DNA of 20,134 bases from an uncultured Eubacteriales bacterium. Its GTDB lineage: Bacteria > Bacillota_A > Clostridia > Lachnospirales > Lachnospiraceae. Under the pieces are notes generated by a model. The model made no database searches. It saw only the letters and a program-made list of their open reading frames with translations, and had not been told where the DNA came from. Positions 6,745 through 15,350 of this stretch are shown here, piece by piece. The DNA is taken from assembly GCA_900321365.1 (NCBI GenBank), contig ONVT01000306.1, forward strand, positions 1 through 20,134, in the 5' to 3' direction. Numbering within the stretch: position 1 is the stretch's first letter; each line of letters opens with the position of its first letter. The position numbers and the translations under genes are program-made.

Positions 6745-7710
6745 ATGACAGGAGAGATCAGAGCGGTATGCATCAGTGAGCGTAAGGGAACTCAGAAGAC
6801 AAATGTAAAAAAAGGGGTGTTTATCAGGAATCATGGCATTGAGAAAGACGCCCATGCGGGGAGCTGGCACAGGCAGGTAAGTCTGATCAGCGCAGATAAG
6901 ATCGAAGAATTCCGAAGCAGGGGAGCCGATGTGGAATACGGCGCATTTGGAGAAAACCTGGTTGTGGAGGGGATTGACTTCCGAAACCTTCCAGTGGGAA
7001 CAAGACTCAGGTGCGCAGACGTGCTGCTGGAGATGACGCAGATCGGCAAGGAATGCCACACCCACTGCGCGATCTATCATCAGGTGGGCGACTGTATCAT
7101 GCCCAGGGAAGGCGTGTTTGCCCGTGTTCTGGAAGGTGGTACCATCCAGACGGGTGACGTGATGGTTATCGAGCCGCGACTGGAGAAGATGCCGTGGCAG
7201 GCTGCGGTGATTACGCTCAGTGATAAAGGGGCGAAAGGGGAGAGGGAAGACAAGAGCGGCCCTGCCATTGCGAAAAGACTTGAGGAAAACGGCTATGAGG
7301 TCATTGAACAGTTTATGATCAGTGATGATCCCAAATTGTTGACGCATCATCTGATCCGTCTGTGTGATCAAAGAAGGCCGGATCTGATTCTGACGACCGG
7401 AGGAACCGGTTTTTCCAGCCGGGACCAGACGCCGGAGGCGACACTTGCAGCAGCACAGAAAAATGCTCCCGGAATAGCTGAAGCAATCCGCTTATCATCC
7501 ATGAAGATTACAAAACATGCCATGCTGTCCCGCGGCGTATCCGTGATCCGGGGAAAGACGCTTATCATCAATCTGCCGGGCAGCCCAAAGGCCTGCATGG
7601 AGAGCATGGATGTTTTCATGGATGCAATCCCGCACGCCATGGGACTTCTGCGGGGCGATGTGCAGGACTGCGCGGTAACCAGTCACGGCCCCGCAGCTGA
7701 GGGGGTGTGA
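6745..7710 (+). CDS. MOSC-MogA/MoaB fusion protein (molybdenum cofactor metabolism)
   Basis: This 321-residue protein has two domains. Residues 1-145 are a MOSC domain (sulfur carrier type, related to the MoCo sulfurase C-terminal domain), with conserved-looking cysteines C104 and C108 in GKECHTHC. Residues 150-321 are a MogA/MoaB domain, with TTGGTG (217-222) followed by SSRDQTPEA, and LPGSP (277-281), which bind molybdopterin/nucleotide. MogA adenylylates molybdopterin before metal insertion, so the fusion probably acts late in molybdenum or tungsten cofactor assembly in the cytoplasm. I chose ATG 6745 because CGGAGGA lies 5-6 nt upstream; a TTG at 6709 in frame has no such site. The gene is alone, with no other moa/moe genes in the window. 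The same domain pairing is, to my knowledge, known from Clostridia. Confidence 0.9.
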   Translation: MTGEIRAVCISERKGTQKTNVKKGVFIRNHGIEKDAHAGSWHRQVSLISADKIEEFRSRGADVEYGAFGENLVVEGIDFRNLPVGTRLRCADVLLEMTQIGKECHTHCAIYHQVGDCIMPREGVFARVLEGGTIQTGDVMVIEPRLEKMPWQAAVITLSDKGAKGEREDKSGPAIAKRLEENGYEVIEQFMISDDPKLLTHHLIRLCDQRRPDLILTTGGTGFSSRDQTPEATLAAAQKNAPGIAEAIRLSSMKITKHAMLSRGVSVIRGKTLIINLPGSPKACMESMDVFMDAIPHAMGLLRGDVQDCAVTSHGPAAEGV

Positions 7711-7785
7711 CTTGCAACATTGCGTGGCCAAAGAGGCTAAAGGGTGAACCGCAGTAAGGAAATGTTTTCCGAAGTCATATATTTG

Positions 7786-7796
7786 TGTGGTATACT
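7786..7796 (+). promoter_or_regulatory. Extended -10 promoter for the HAD phosphatase gene
   Basis: TGTGGTATACT contains TGG followed by TATACT (7791-7796), an extended -10. The -35 position is poor (TCCGAA at 7768-7773). The same eleven-base pattern recurs before the histidine kinase and the purine permease genes. The predicted transcript would have a leader of about 125 nt. Confidence 0.6.
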
Positions 7797-7817
7797 GACT
7801 ATGTCAATATGAGCAAT

Positions 7818-7887
7818 CTGTCTTGAGTTGTTTATAAACCTGAGCAGACAGGCAGGATGTTCAGGCAGTGATCTGACAGACCCTGAA
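7818..7887 (+). promoter_or_regulatory. Hairpin-rich 5' leader of the HAD phosphatase gene
   Basis: Two pairings are visible downstream of the promoter. CTGTCT (7818-7823) pairs with AGACAG (7846-7851) and encloses the palindrome GTTTATAAAC. TTCAGG (7860-7865) pairs with CCTGAA (7882-7887). No T-run follows, so it is not an intrinsic terminator. The role is unknown; it may stabilise the mRNA or be regulatory. Confidence 0.3.
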
Positions 7888-7927
7888 GAGCTTTGACAGG
7901 ATATTTATTCAACATGGAGGAAAAGTG

Positions 7928-9100
7928 ATGAGTATGAAAAAAAGGATGGATGCAATTATATTTGCGCTGATTTTTGCGTTTGTATTAATTCCTGTTGTGG
8001 GAATTGTGGCTTTTGCAGAAACAGCAGATCAGAAACCACTGACCACTTACTGGACAGCAGATTCAAGCGTAGCGCAAAGCCTGCGGGAATACGTGGAAAA
8101 AGTGACGGATCCGACAGACAAGGAGAATTTTATTCCGCAGAAGGACCGGATTGCCGTGTTTGATATGGACGGAACCCTCACCTGTGAGACGTATTACACT
8201 TACTTCGATACGATGATGTTCATAGAGTACTGCCTGCATGACCATCCGGACAAGGTATCGGATGAGTTAAAAGAGGTCGCCACATCGATCGAGCCGGGTT
8301 ACAAGGCGGATGAGGCGCTGGCAAGGAATTTTGCCAAAGCATATGCCGGAATGACTCCGCAGGAACTCTATGATTACGCGAAGGACGAGTTTGGTCAGAA
8401 ATACACCTCTAGCTTTACCAATATGAAGTATATCGACAATATGTACCTTCCGATGGCGGAACTTGTAGAGTATCTTTATGACAATGGATTCACGATCTAC
8501 GTGATCAGCGGAACGGAACGCACCACTTCCCGTGCAATTATCGAGAACTCTCCGATCAAAGACTTTGTCACGCCGGATCATTATATCGGAACAGATTTTG
8601 AAGTGAAGGTAAAGGGCTATGAGACAGTAAGCTCGAATATGGATTTCAAATATGAGGTCGGTGATGAGCTTGTGTATACGGGCGGTTTTATCCAGAAAAA
8701 CCTGAATGCCAACAAAGCCATCTATATTGAGCGGGAGATCGGACAGCGCCCGGTGCTTGCGTTTGGAAACTCCTCAAGCGACACCAGCATGATGGATTAT
8801 ACGATTGACAGCGTAAACCAGTATCCTGCCCAGGCCTATATGCTTGTTGCGGATGATTCGGAGAGAGAATGGGGCACGCAGGACTGGTCAGAAAAATCTG
8901 CTCAGTATCTGGAAATGGGCTATATACCGGTGTCCATGAAGAATGATTTTGCCCAGATCTATCCGGAAGGAGTCAAAAAGGGGGAAGAACAGTATCGGAA
9001 GAGCGACTGGGTGCCGGAAACAGAAGCGGAAACGGATTTCGTGACGGCAGTGGAAACAGAAGATGAAACTGAAGAATACCAGGAAGAAATCGCAGCATAA
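7928..9100 (+). CDS. Secreted HAD-superfamily phosphatase
   Basis: This is a 390-residue protein with a Sec signal peptide (MSMKKRMD, hydrophobic core, probable cut after VAFA at residue 30). The HAD motifs follow in order: FDMDGT at 78-83 with nucleophile D79 and acid D81; the ISGT motif with S194; K263 as a candidate motif III lysine; and GNSSSD at 280-285 supplying the metal-binding Asp. The roughly 90 residues between motifs I and II form a helical C1-type cap. The fold resembles SerB-like phosphatases; substrate is unknown but acts outside the membrane if export is right. The tail from 363 is highly acidic (Glu/Thr rich). GGAGG at 7916-7920 lies 7 nt before ATG 7928; GTG 7925 is too close and ATG 7934 too far. 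It has its own promoter and terminator, so it is monocistronic. Confidence 0.9.
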   Translation: MSMKKRMDAIIFALIFAFVLIPVVGIVAFAETADQKPLTTYWTADSSVAQSLREYVEKVTDPTDKENFIPQKDRIAVFDMDGTLTCETYYTYFDTMMFIEYCLHDHPDKVSDELKEVATSIEPGYKADEALARNFAKAYAGMTPQELYDYAKDEFGQKYTSSFTNMKYIDNMYLPMAELVEYLYDNGFTIYVISGTERTTSRAIIENSPIKDFVTPDHYIGTDFEVKVKGYETVSSNMDFKYEVGDELVYTGGFIQKNLNANKAIYIEREIGQRPVLAFGNSSSDTSMMDYTIDSVNQYPAQAYMLVADDSEREWGTQDWSEKSAQYLEMGYIPVSMKNDFAQIYPEGVKKGEEQYRKSDWVPETEAETDFVTAVETEDETEEYQEEIAA

Positions 9101-9124
9101 ACGATTATAAATGAAACCCTTATG

Positions 9125-9149
9125 GCGCTCCCTCCCGGGGGCGCTTTTT
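9125..9149 (+). terminator. Rho-independent terminator after the HAD phosphatase gene
   Basis: GCGCTCCC (9125-9132) pairs with GGGGGCGC (9137-9144), with one G-U pair and a four-base loop, followed by TTTTT. It lies 24 nt after the stop codon. Confidence 0.9.
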
Positions 9150-9257
9150 GTAATACAGGTCCTGCTGCCTGAAAGAGCGTCAGGCCTCTGAACTGTAACT
9201 CTTCGAAGGAAAACCCTGCGCAATCTTCACAAGTTATTTCTGAACAGCTCCATACTC

Positions 9258-9268
9258 TGTGGTATAAT
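9258..9268 (+). promoter_or_regulatory. Extended -10 promoter of the kinase operon
   Basis: TGTGGTATAAT has a perfect TATAAT (9263-9268) preceded by TGG. No good -35 is seen; TTCTGA at 9238-9243 is the nearest and its spacing is 19 nt. The predicted start site is about 9276, only some 25 nt before the start codon, which rules out the GTG at 9269 as the start. Confidence 0.7.
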
Positions 9269-9301
9269 GTGCGAAGAGAGTGTGAGGAGGCACCCCCCAA
9301 T

Positions 9302-12300
9302 ATGGTGAACAGAAGAAAGAATCATACCACGCTTATCGCAGTCATCGGAATTATCCTTCTGGCGGCCATCCTGATCGGAGGGATGATCTGGATGGGACAA
9401 AGCGCTCACAGGGATACGGTCGATGCGGTGCGGTCGGTCAGCCTCCTGTACCTGGATGAACTGGCCGGGCGCAGGGAGCAGGTTGTCGAGAACAACCTGA
9501 ACGACAGCATCGGAGTCATCAACACTGCTGTCGGAATGATAACGGACGAAGACCTGAGTGACCTGGAGCATATGCGCTCCTACCAGCGTGACATGAAACA
9601 GCTTTTCAAGCTGGACCGGTTTGCCTTTGTGGATTCGGACGGGCTGGTTTATACGGCAGACGAAGGGATCCAGGATGATATTGACGAGTATTCCTTTGAT
9701 CCGAAAACCATCGAGGAGCCTGAAATCTCTGTCAAGGATCTGGATACCCCGGAGAAGAAGGTCGTTATCGCGGTGCCGATCAGGGACAAGGATCTCTACA
9801 TTGACGGGAAGAGGCTGGATGTCTGCTTCATGGAGATTGACATGGATGTCATGCTGAAGGGGGCTTCCATGCAATCCCAGGCGAACGGGACGACCTTCTG
9901 CAACCTCTACACTTCGGACGGCGTCGCGCTCAGCAACACTGTGCTCGGAGGGCTCGCGGCGGAGGACAACCTTCTGGAGGCCCTGGAGCATGCGCAGTAT
10001 GAGCCGGGGAATTCTTCCGAACAGGTGGTGCGTGACTTCAAAGAAAGCAGTAAAGGCGTTGTATCCTTTACCTACGGTGACATTCAGGAAACTCTCAGCT
10101 ATGCCCCTGTGAATGGAACGGACTGGATGCTCACCTATCTCATCCGGGAGAGCGTGATCGGTGACAGAATCTCAGACGTGACGAATGGCATCATAAGGCG
10201 CAGCGTGATTCAGTGCCTGCTGATCGTGCTTGTGCTGGGAGTGATGTTTTTCTTCATCTTCCGGCAGAATCGCAGGAACACGAAGCTCAGGCTTGAGAAG
10301 GAGAGGTCGGAAGCGGAAAACCGGGTCAAGCATCAGGAGATGGAACAGCGGCTTGCGCTGCAGGAGAAGCTGATCGAACAGCAGAACCGTCAGGAGGAGC
10401 AGGCCAGGATGATCACCGCGCTGGCTTCCGACTTTCGCAGCGTCTACTATCTGGAACTGGATAAGGACAGCGGAGTGTGTTATCAGTCCCGCTCCGATAT
10501 GGAAGGATTCCGTACAGGAGATCATTTCAGGTATCTGGAGTCGGTGACCACATACTGTAATCAGTATGTCCTGCCGGAATACCGGGAGGAATTCCTGCGG
10601 TTCATCCAGCCGGACACGATCCGGGAGGGATTGAAGGAAAACAGGGTGATCTCCTTCCGGTACATGATCAATGTGAATGGAAAGGATTCCTTCGAGGCAG
10701 TGCGTTTCGCGGGGGTTCGTCACCCTGAAGATCGGGATGACCATGTTGTGCACAGTGTCAGCGCAGGCTTTGCGGATGTGGATGAACAGACCCGCAGGGA
10801 AATTGGACAGCAGCGTGCACTCAGCGATGCGCTGGAGGCCGCCGAGCAGGCCAACAGGGCGAAGACGGCGTTCCTTTCGAACATGAGCCATGAGATCCGT
10901 ACGCCTATGAACGCGATCATCGGCCTGAACAGCATTGCCATGAATGATCCGACGGCTTCTGATCAGATAAAGGAATACCTGGAAAAGAGCGGATCGTCCG
11001 CCCAGCACCTGCTTGGGATCATCAATGATATCCTGGATATGTCCCGGATCGAATCGGGAAAGATGGTCATAAAGAACGAAGAGTTCTCCTTTGCCAGAAG
11101 CCTGGAGCAGGTGAATACCATCATCAGCGGACAGTGCAGGGACAAAGGGCTGCGCTATGACTGCCGTACCATCGGAAAGATCGATGACTACTATATCGGC
11201 GACGAGATGAAACTCAAGCAGGTCATGATCAACATCCTGGGCAACGCTGTCAAGTTCACCCCGGAGGGTGGAACGGTGACCTTCCTGATTGAGGAAGGTC
11301 GGCGGTTTGACGGGAAGGCCATGCTGAAGCTCATTTTCAGCGATACCGGTATCGGCATGAGCAGCGTTTACCTGCCGCGCCTGTTTGACGCGTTCAGCCA
11401 GGAAGATGCCTCCTCCACAAGCCGGTATGGGAGCACAGGGCTTGGCATGCCGATTACAAAGAGCATCGTCGAGCTGATGAACGGACATATTGAAGTGGAA
11501 AGCGAGAAGGGCGTCGGCACGACCTTCACTGTGTCTGTCACGCTTGGAGAGTCGGATCACAAAGACGGAGTCATCGCGGAAGGCGAACTGAACCCTCGTG
11601 AGATGAGCGTACTTGTAATCGACGATGACCATATCGCGCTGGAGCATGCCCAGATCATACTGGGTCAGGTCGGAATTGACTGTGAAGTGGCACTGTCTGG
11701 TGACCAGGGCCTTGACATGGTGAAACTGCGTCACGCGCGCAGGGAGGATTATAACCTTCTGCTGATTGACTGGAAGATGCCGGACATGGACGGCGTGGAG
11801 ACAACAAAGCAGATCCGTTCCATTGTGGGGCATGATATGCCGATCATCATCCTGACCTCCTACAACTGGGATGAGGTGGCTGACGAGGCCAGAAGTGCGG
11901 GCGTGGACTCTTTCGTCCCCAAACCGCTCTTTGCCGGCAGTGTCCTGGAGCAGTTCAGAGATGCCTTCAGGAGGAAGAACACGTCTCTTGTCCAGGGCCG
12001 TGCCGACCTGAAAGGCCGTCATGTGCTGCTGGCGGAGGACGTCGTGGTGAATATGGAAATCATGATCATGGTTCTTGGCATGCGTGAGATCGACGTGGAT
12101 GTGGCGGAAAACGGAAAGATCGCCGTAGAGAAGTTCTCCCAGCATCCCGATGGATACTATGACGCGATTCTTATGGACATGCGCATGCCGGAGATGGATG
12201 GGCTGGAGGCCACAAGAATCATAAGAGCCATGGATCGGGAGGACGCGAGACAGATCCCGATCATAGCGCTGACGGCGAATGCCTTTGACGAGGATGTACA

Positions 12301-12394
12301 GAGAAGCCTGCAGGCCGGGCTGAACGCGCATCTGTCCAAACCGGTAGAACCGGAAGCGCTCTTTGAGACACTGGAGACACTGATAAAACCTTAG
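9302..12394 (+). CDS. Hybrid sensor histidine kinase with two receiver domains
   Basis: This is a 1030-residue membrane kinase. TM1 (about 10-31) and TM2 (about 302-320) flank an extracellular Cache-like sensor region. Next come a coiled coil (325-375) and a PAS-like region (about 376-495). The HisKA domain has H530 in SHEIRTP and the ATPase domain has N648 (NILGNAVKF), D681 (DTGIGMS) and GLGM (713-716). Receiver 1 has acid residues around D774-D776, phospho-acceptor D823 and K874. Receiver 2 has E912/D913, D959 in LMDMRMP and K1013. All catalytic residues are present, so both receivers may be active. I start at ATG 9302, which follows GAGGAGG and gives a basic pre-TM end; the in-frame GTG 9269 overlaps the promoter. 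An HPt gene follows, completing a phosphorelay, but no DNA-binding regulator lies beside it. The ligand is unknown. Confidence 0.93.
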   Translation: MVNRRKNHTTLIAVIGIILLAAILIGGMIWMGQSAHRDTVDAVRSVSLLYLDELAGRREQVVENNLNDSIGVINTAVGMITDEDLSDLEHMRSYQRDMKQLFKLDRFAFVDSDGLVYTADEGIQDDIDEYSFDPKTIEEPEISVKDLDTPEKKVVIAVPIRDKDLYIDGKRLDVCFMEIDMDVMLKGASMQSQANGTTFCNLYTSDGVALSNTVLGGLAAEDNLLEALEHAQYEPGNSSEQVVRDFKESSKGVVSFTYGDIQETLSYAPVNGTDWMLTYLIRESVIGDRISDVTNGIIRRSVIQCLLIVLVLGVMFFFIFRQNRRNTKLRLEKERSEAENRVKHQEMEQRLALQEKLIEQQNRQEEQARMITALASDFRSVYYLELDKDSGVCYQSRSDMEGFRTGDHFRYLESVTTYCNQYVLPEYREEFLRFIQPDTIREGLKENRVISFRYMINVNGKDSFEAVRFAGVRHPEDRDDHVVHSVSAGFADVDEQTRREIGQQRALSDALEAAEQANRAKTAFLSNMSHEIRTPMNAIIGLNSIAMNDPTASDQIKEYLEKSGSSAQHLLGIINDILDMSRIESGKMVIKNEEFSFARSLEQVNTIISGQCRDKGLRYDCRTIGKIDDYYIGDEMKLKQVMINILGNAVKFTPEGGTVTFLIEEGRRFDGKAMLKLIFSDTGIGMSSVYLPRLFDAFSQEDASSTSRYGSTGLGMPITKSIVELMNGHIEVESEKGVGTTFTVSVTLGESDHKDGVIAEGELNPREMSVLVIDDDHIALEHAQIILGQVGIDCEVALSGDQGLDMVKLRHARREDYNLLLIDWKMPDMDGVETTKQIRSIVGHDMPIIILTSYNWDEVADEARSAGVDSFVPKPLFAGSVLEQFRDAFRRKNTSLVQGRADLKGRHVLLAEDVVVNMEIMIMVLGMREIDVDVAENGKIAVEKFSQHPDGYYDAILMDMRMPEMDGLEATRIIRAMDREDARQIPIIALTANAFDEDVQRSLQAGLNAHLSKPVEPEALFETLETLIKP

Positions 12395-12409
12395 CTTGGA
12401 GGGAATGAA

Positions 12410-12754
12410 ATGTTTACAATCGATGAGCTGCGCCGGTACGGCGCAAATACAGCCGAAGGCCTTGCCCGCTGCATGAACAACGAGTCTTTTTACCTGCGCA
12501 TCGTCGGGATGTCACTGGACGATCCCAATTTTGAAAAGCTTGCTGCCGCGGTTGGGAAAAATGACAAAAAGGAAGCTTTTGAGGCTGCCCATGCCCTCAA
12601 GGGAGTGCTTGGGAACGTCGCGCTCACGCCTCTCTATGAGCCGGTGAGTGAGATGACGGAGCTTCTCCGCAGCGGTGAAGACGCTGATTACCCGTCTTAC
12701 CTGGAGAGGATTCTGCAGCAGCGCGATGCCCTGGTCGCGATGAAGGACAGCTGA
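12410..12754 (+). CDS. HPt (histidine phosphotransfer) protein
   Basis: This 114-residue all-helical protein is a stand-alone HPt domain. The phospho-acceptor is H61 in AHALKGVLGN, matching the HPt HxLKG signature. HPt proteins pass phosphate between receiver domains of hybrid kinases and response regulators. It begins 15 nt after the kinase stop, with GGAGGG at a good distance, and ends two bases before the alpha-galactosidase start, so it is embedded in this operon. The obvious partner is the tandem-receiver kinase upstream. The final acceptor receiver is not in the window. Confidence 0.92.
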   Translation: MFTIDELRRYGANTAEGLARCMNNESFYLRIVGMSLDDPNFEKLAAAVGKNDKKEAFEAAHALKGVLGNVALTPLYEPVSEMTELLRSGEDADYPSYLERILQQRDALVAMKDS

Positions 12755-12756
12755 GT

Positions 12757-14862
12757 ATGGCACAGACAATCCTGATCCGTGAACAGGACCTGGCAGTTGA
12801 ATTTCGCGTAATGGAGGACGGGACTGTAGAGCTGACGCGTTTTGCGCCGGGCTGCGCCTCCGTATCGGACGCTGTGATCCGGGAGTCTTCCCGTCCCGCC
12901 CCCATCATAGAGCTGCAGGTGACCGGCCGGTCGACACGGGATCTGCACGGGTACAAGCACAATGCTTCCAGTGCGTCTTTAGACCTTCGGTATGTCCGTC
13001 ATGAATTCTTCGACCTGCCTTCCGGCAGGGAGCTTGTCATCACCCTGGAAAGCACGTATGGGCTGAAAGCTTTTTACCACATGCAGCTTTATCACGGCGT
13101 AAATGTTGTCCGGGTTTTCACAGAGCTGAAGAATGAAGGATCTGAGGCTGTTCCCGTGGAATACATTTCCTCGTTCGTTTTTCAGAATCTCTGCTCCGGG
13201 GGACAGCTTCCCTTCTATGAAAAGACCGATGTCTACGTTCCGCGCAGCAGCTGGTATTGCGAAGCACGCTGGCAGAAGGAGGATATCGAGCTTCTGAATC
13301 TGTCACGCATGGTGGAGAATGGGTTCCGCGCTCCGGGCTATGGCAGCAACCGTTTTGCCTATTCCGGCGTCAGCTCCTGGTCGGCCGTGGAATATCTTCC
13401 CATGGGATTTGCCCATGACAGGGAAGTCAATGAGACTTACTGCTTCCAGGTTGAAAGCTCCGGCCAATGGCTGGTCGAATATGACACCCAGCCTCCAAGG
13501 CACCTTGCCCTGGCGCTCAGCGGGCCGACAGAGCAGGAGCACGGATGGTGGATCAGTCTGAAGAAGGGTGAGTCATTTACCACAGTGCCGGCAGCGTTCG
13601 GCGTGGTAAAGGGCGGAATCAGCGAAGCTGCCGGCGCTTTGACACAGTACCGCCGCCGGATGCGGCGGCCGAATGAAGATGATGAGATACTGAATGTCGT
13701 CTTCAATGATTACATGAACTGTCTGGAGGGTGATCCGACCGAGGAAAAGGAGAAGGCGATCATCGACAGGGCGGCCCGGATGGGATGCGAATACTACTGT
13801 CTCGATGCCGGATGGTATGACAAAGGCTTCTGGTGGGACAGGGTCGGGGAGTGGAAGGAGTCCCGGGAACGGTTCCCGAACGGCCTGAAAGCGGTATGCG
13901 ATTATGCCAGGAGCAGGGGCATGGTCATGGGGCTGTGGGTGGAGATTGAAGTTATGGGCGTGGAATGCGCCCTGGCAAAGACGCTCCCCGACAGCTGGTT
14001 TATCTGCCGCCATGGGAAAAGGCACATCGACAATGGCCGGTATCTGCTGGACTTCCGCAATCCGGATGTCCGGAAATACTGCAGGGATGTCATCGAGCGC
14101 CTGATCGCAGACTACGGCGTCGGTTATTTTAAGATCGACTACAACGTCACCATGGGATACGGAAGCGATCTTGATACGGACAGCTGCGCCGGAGCAATCC
14201 TCGGCCATTACCGTGCGCTTTATTCATGGTATGAGGAGATTTTTGCCGCGCATCCGGATCTGGTGATCGAAAACTGCGGATCCGGCGCCCAGCGTATGGA
14301 CTACGGCATGCTCCGCCTCCTGAGCCTGCAGTCGACCAGCGACCAGACAGACTATCTCTACAACTCTTACATCGCATGCAGTGTTGCCGGTGCCGTCACG
14401 CCGGAACAGGGCGGGATGTGGGTCTACCCCTATGAGGACGAGCGGGAGCATGTCATATACAATATGGTGAATGGACTGCTGCTGCGGCCCTACATGAGCG
14501 GTATGGTCTGGAAACTGGGAGAGGAGAGCATGAAGCTGCTTTGTGAAGGGGTATCTCTCTATAAGAAGATCCGTACAGACGTCCGGAAGGGACTTCCTTT
14601 CTTCCCACTTGGCTTCAACACGATCAGGGACGACACCCTTGCATACGGGCTGCTTCTGGACGACAGGGCGTATCTGTCGGTCTTTACTCCCGGAACAGAC
14701 ACTGCCGTGATCCCGCTTGACTTTGGGGACAGGCATGTAAGGAGCGCGGAGGTCATATATCCCTCAGACATCGGGTGCGGTTTCAGCCTCAGGGACGATA
14801 CCCTCACCGTGCACATGCCGCAGGAGAAAGCCGCGAGGCTGTTCCTGCTTACCGTTGTATGA
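12757..14862 (+). CDS. GH36 alpha-galactosidase
   Basis: This 701-residue protein has no signal peptide and is probably cytoplasmic. The GH36 layout is an N-terminal beta-sandwich (about 1-300), a TIM barrel (about 310-600) and a small C-terminal beta domain. The nucleophile is D461 in YFKIDYN. The acid/base is probably D529 in SDQTD, 68 residues later, close to the family spacing. LDAGWYD and the ENCGSGAQRMD region (a GGxR-like substrate loop in which one Gly reads Ser) are also typical. It would remove terminal alpha-galactose from raffinose-type or galactomannan oligosaccharides. Its ATG is 2 nt after the HPt stop with only a weak AAGGA, so translation is probably coupled. Placement in a sensor-kinase operon is notable. 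The C-terminal end overlaps the start of the next gene. Confidence 0.92.
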   Translation: MAQTILIREQDLAVEFRVMEDGTVELTRFAPGCASVSDAVIRESSRPAPIIELQVTGRSTRDLHGYKHNASSASLDLRYVRHEFFDLPSGRELVITLESTYGLKAFYHMQLYHGVNVVRVFTELKNEGSEAVPVEYISSFVFQNLCSGGQLPFYEKTDVYVPRSSWYCEARWQKEDIELLNLSRMVENGFRAPGYGSNRFAYSGVSSWSAVEYLPMGFAHDREVNETYCFQVESSGQWLVEYDTQPPRHLALALSGPTEQEHGWWISLKKGESFTTVPAAFGVVKGGISEAAGALTQYRRRMRRPNEDDEILNVVFNDYMNCLEGDPTEEKEKAIIDRAARMGCEYYCLDAGWYDKGFWWDRVGEWKESRERFPNGLKAVCDYARSRGMVMGLWVEIEVMGVECALAKTLPDSWFICRHGKRHIDNGRYLLDFRNPDVRKYCRDVIERLIADYGVGYFKIDYNVTMGYGSDLDTDSCAGAILGHYRALYSWYEEIFAAHPDLVIENCGSGAQRMDYGMLRLLSLQSTSDQTDYLYNSYIACSVAGAVTPEQGGMWVYPYEDEREHVIYNMVNGLLLRPYMSGMVWKLGEESMKLLCEGVSLYKKIRTDVRKGLPFFPLGFNTIRDDTLAYGLLLDDRAYLSVFTPGTDTAVIPLDFGDRHVRSAEVIYPSDIGCGFSLRDDTLTVHMPQEKAARLFLLTVV

Positions 14863-15239
14863 TGGCAGGATCATCTGTGGAAGGAGGAACCCGCGGAAGG
14901 AGGCGGCGCCGGAACACCATCATACTCGCCGCAGTGCTGGCCGCTGTTTTTCTGATTCTATACGGATTTCAGAGAAGGGCGCTCCCGGATTCGGGACTTG
15001 AGGTCGTGGTCCAGATGGACGGAGAGAAGATCCGAGGGATGGACCTTGACGAGGATGCGGAATACAGGGTGCAGACAGAGGATGGTCATTACAACGTGGT
15101 TGTGGTGCAGGATCAGAGTGTGATGGTCCGGGAGGCGGACTGCGAGAACCAGGTCTGCGTGATGACCGGACGGATCCGGTATCCGGGTGAAGTGATAGCG
15201 TGCCTGCCCCATAGACTGATCATCTATATTGAAGAATAG
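14862..15239 (+). CDS. NusG domain II (NusG_II) membrane-anchored protein
   Basis: This 125-residue protein has a basic N-terminus (RGRRRRR), one membrane segment at about 18-36, and an external beta domain. The domain matches the NusG_II family as I know it: VVVQDQSVMVREADC, then the paired-Cys ENQVCVMTG and a PGEVIACLPHR stretch. Function is not established; such proteins occur widely in Firmicutes, often near thiamine or flavin (ApbE) related genes. The start codon overlaps the alpha-galactosidase stop as TGATG; an ATG one codon earlier (14859) is equally in frame. No Shine-Dalgarno is seen, so translation is probably coupled. No terminator follows in the next 110 nt, so read-through into tcdA cannot be excluded. 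Confidence 0.85.
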   Translation: MAGSSVEGGTRGRRRRRNTIILAAVLAAVFLILYGFQRRALPDSGLEVVVQMDGEKIRGMDLDEDAEYRVQTEDGHYNVVVVQDQSVMVREADCENQVCVMTGRIRYPGEVIACLPHRLIIYIEE

Positions 15240-15350
15240 CCGGCGCATTCTCGTGACTTCAGTCATAAGTTGGACGTGTGAGGTTCACTGATCCGGGGCT
15301 GTCTTTTCCTGCAGCTGCACCGGTTCAGAAAACAAAGTAAGAGGGTACGG

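Noticed and set aside
10172..12331. Long open frame on the minus strand (719 codons) across the histidine kinase gene
   Set aside because: It is antisense to a gene with all kinase and receiver motifs; its translation is rich in His, Arg and Asp without any domain, typical of a shadow frame in GC-rich DNA.
15240..15350. Promoter or small gene between the NusG-II gene and tcdA
   Set aside because: TTGGAC at about 15270 has no -10 partner, and no start codon with a ribosome binding site opens a frame; I see only a short TGACTTCAGTCA palindrome.
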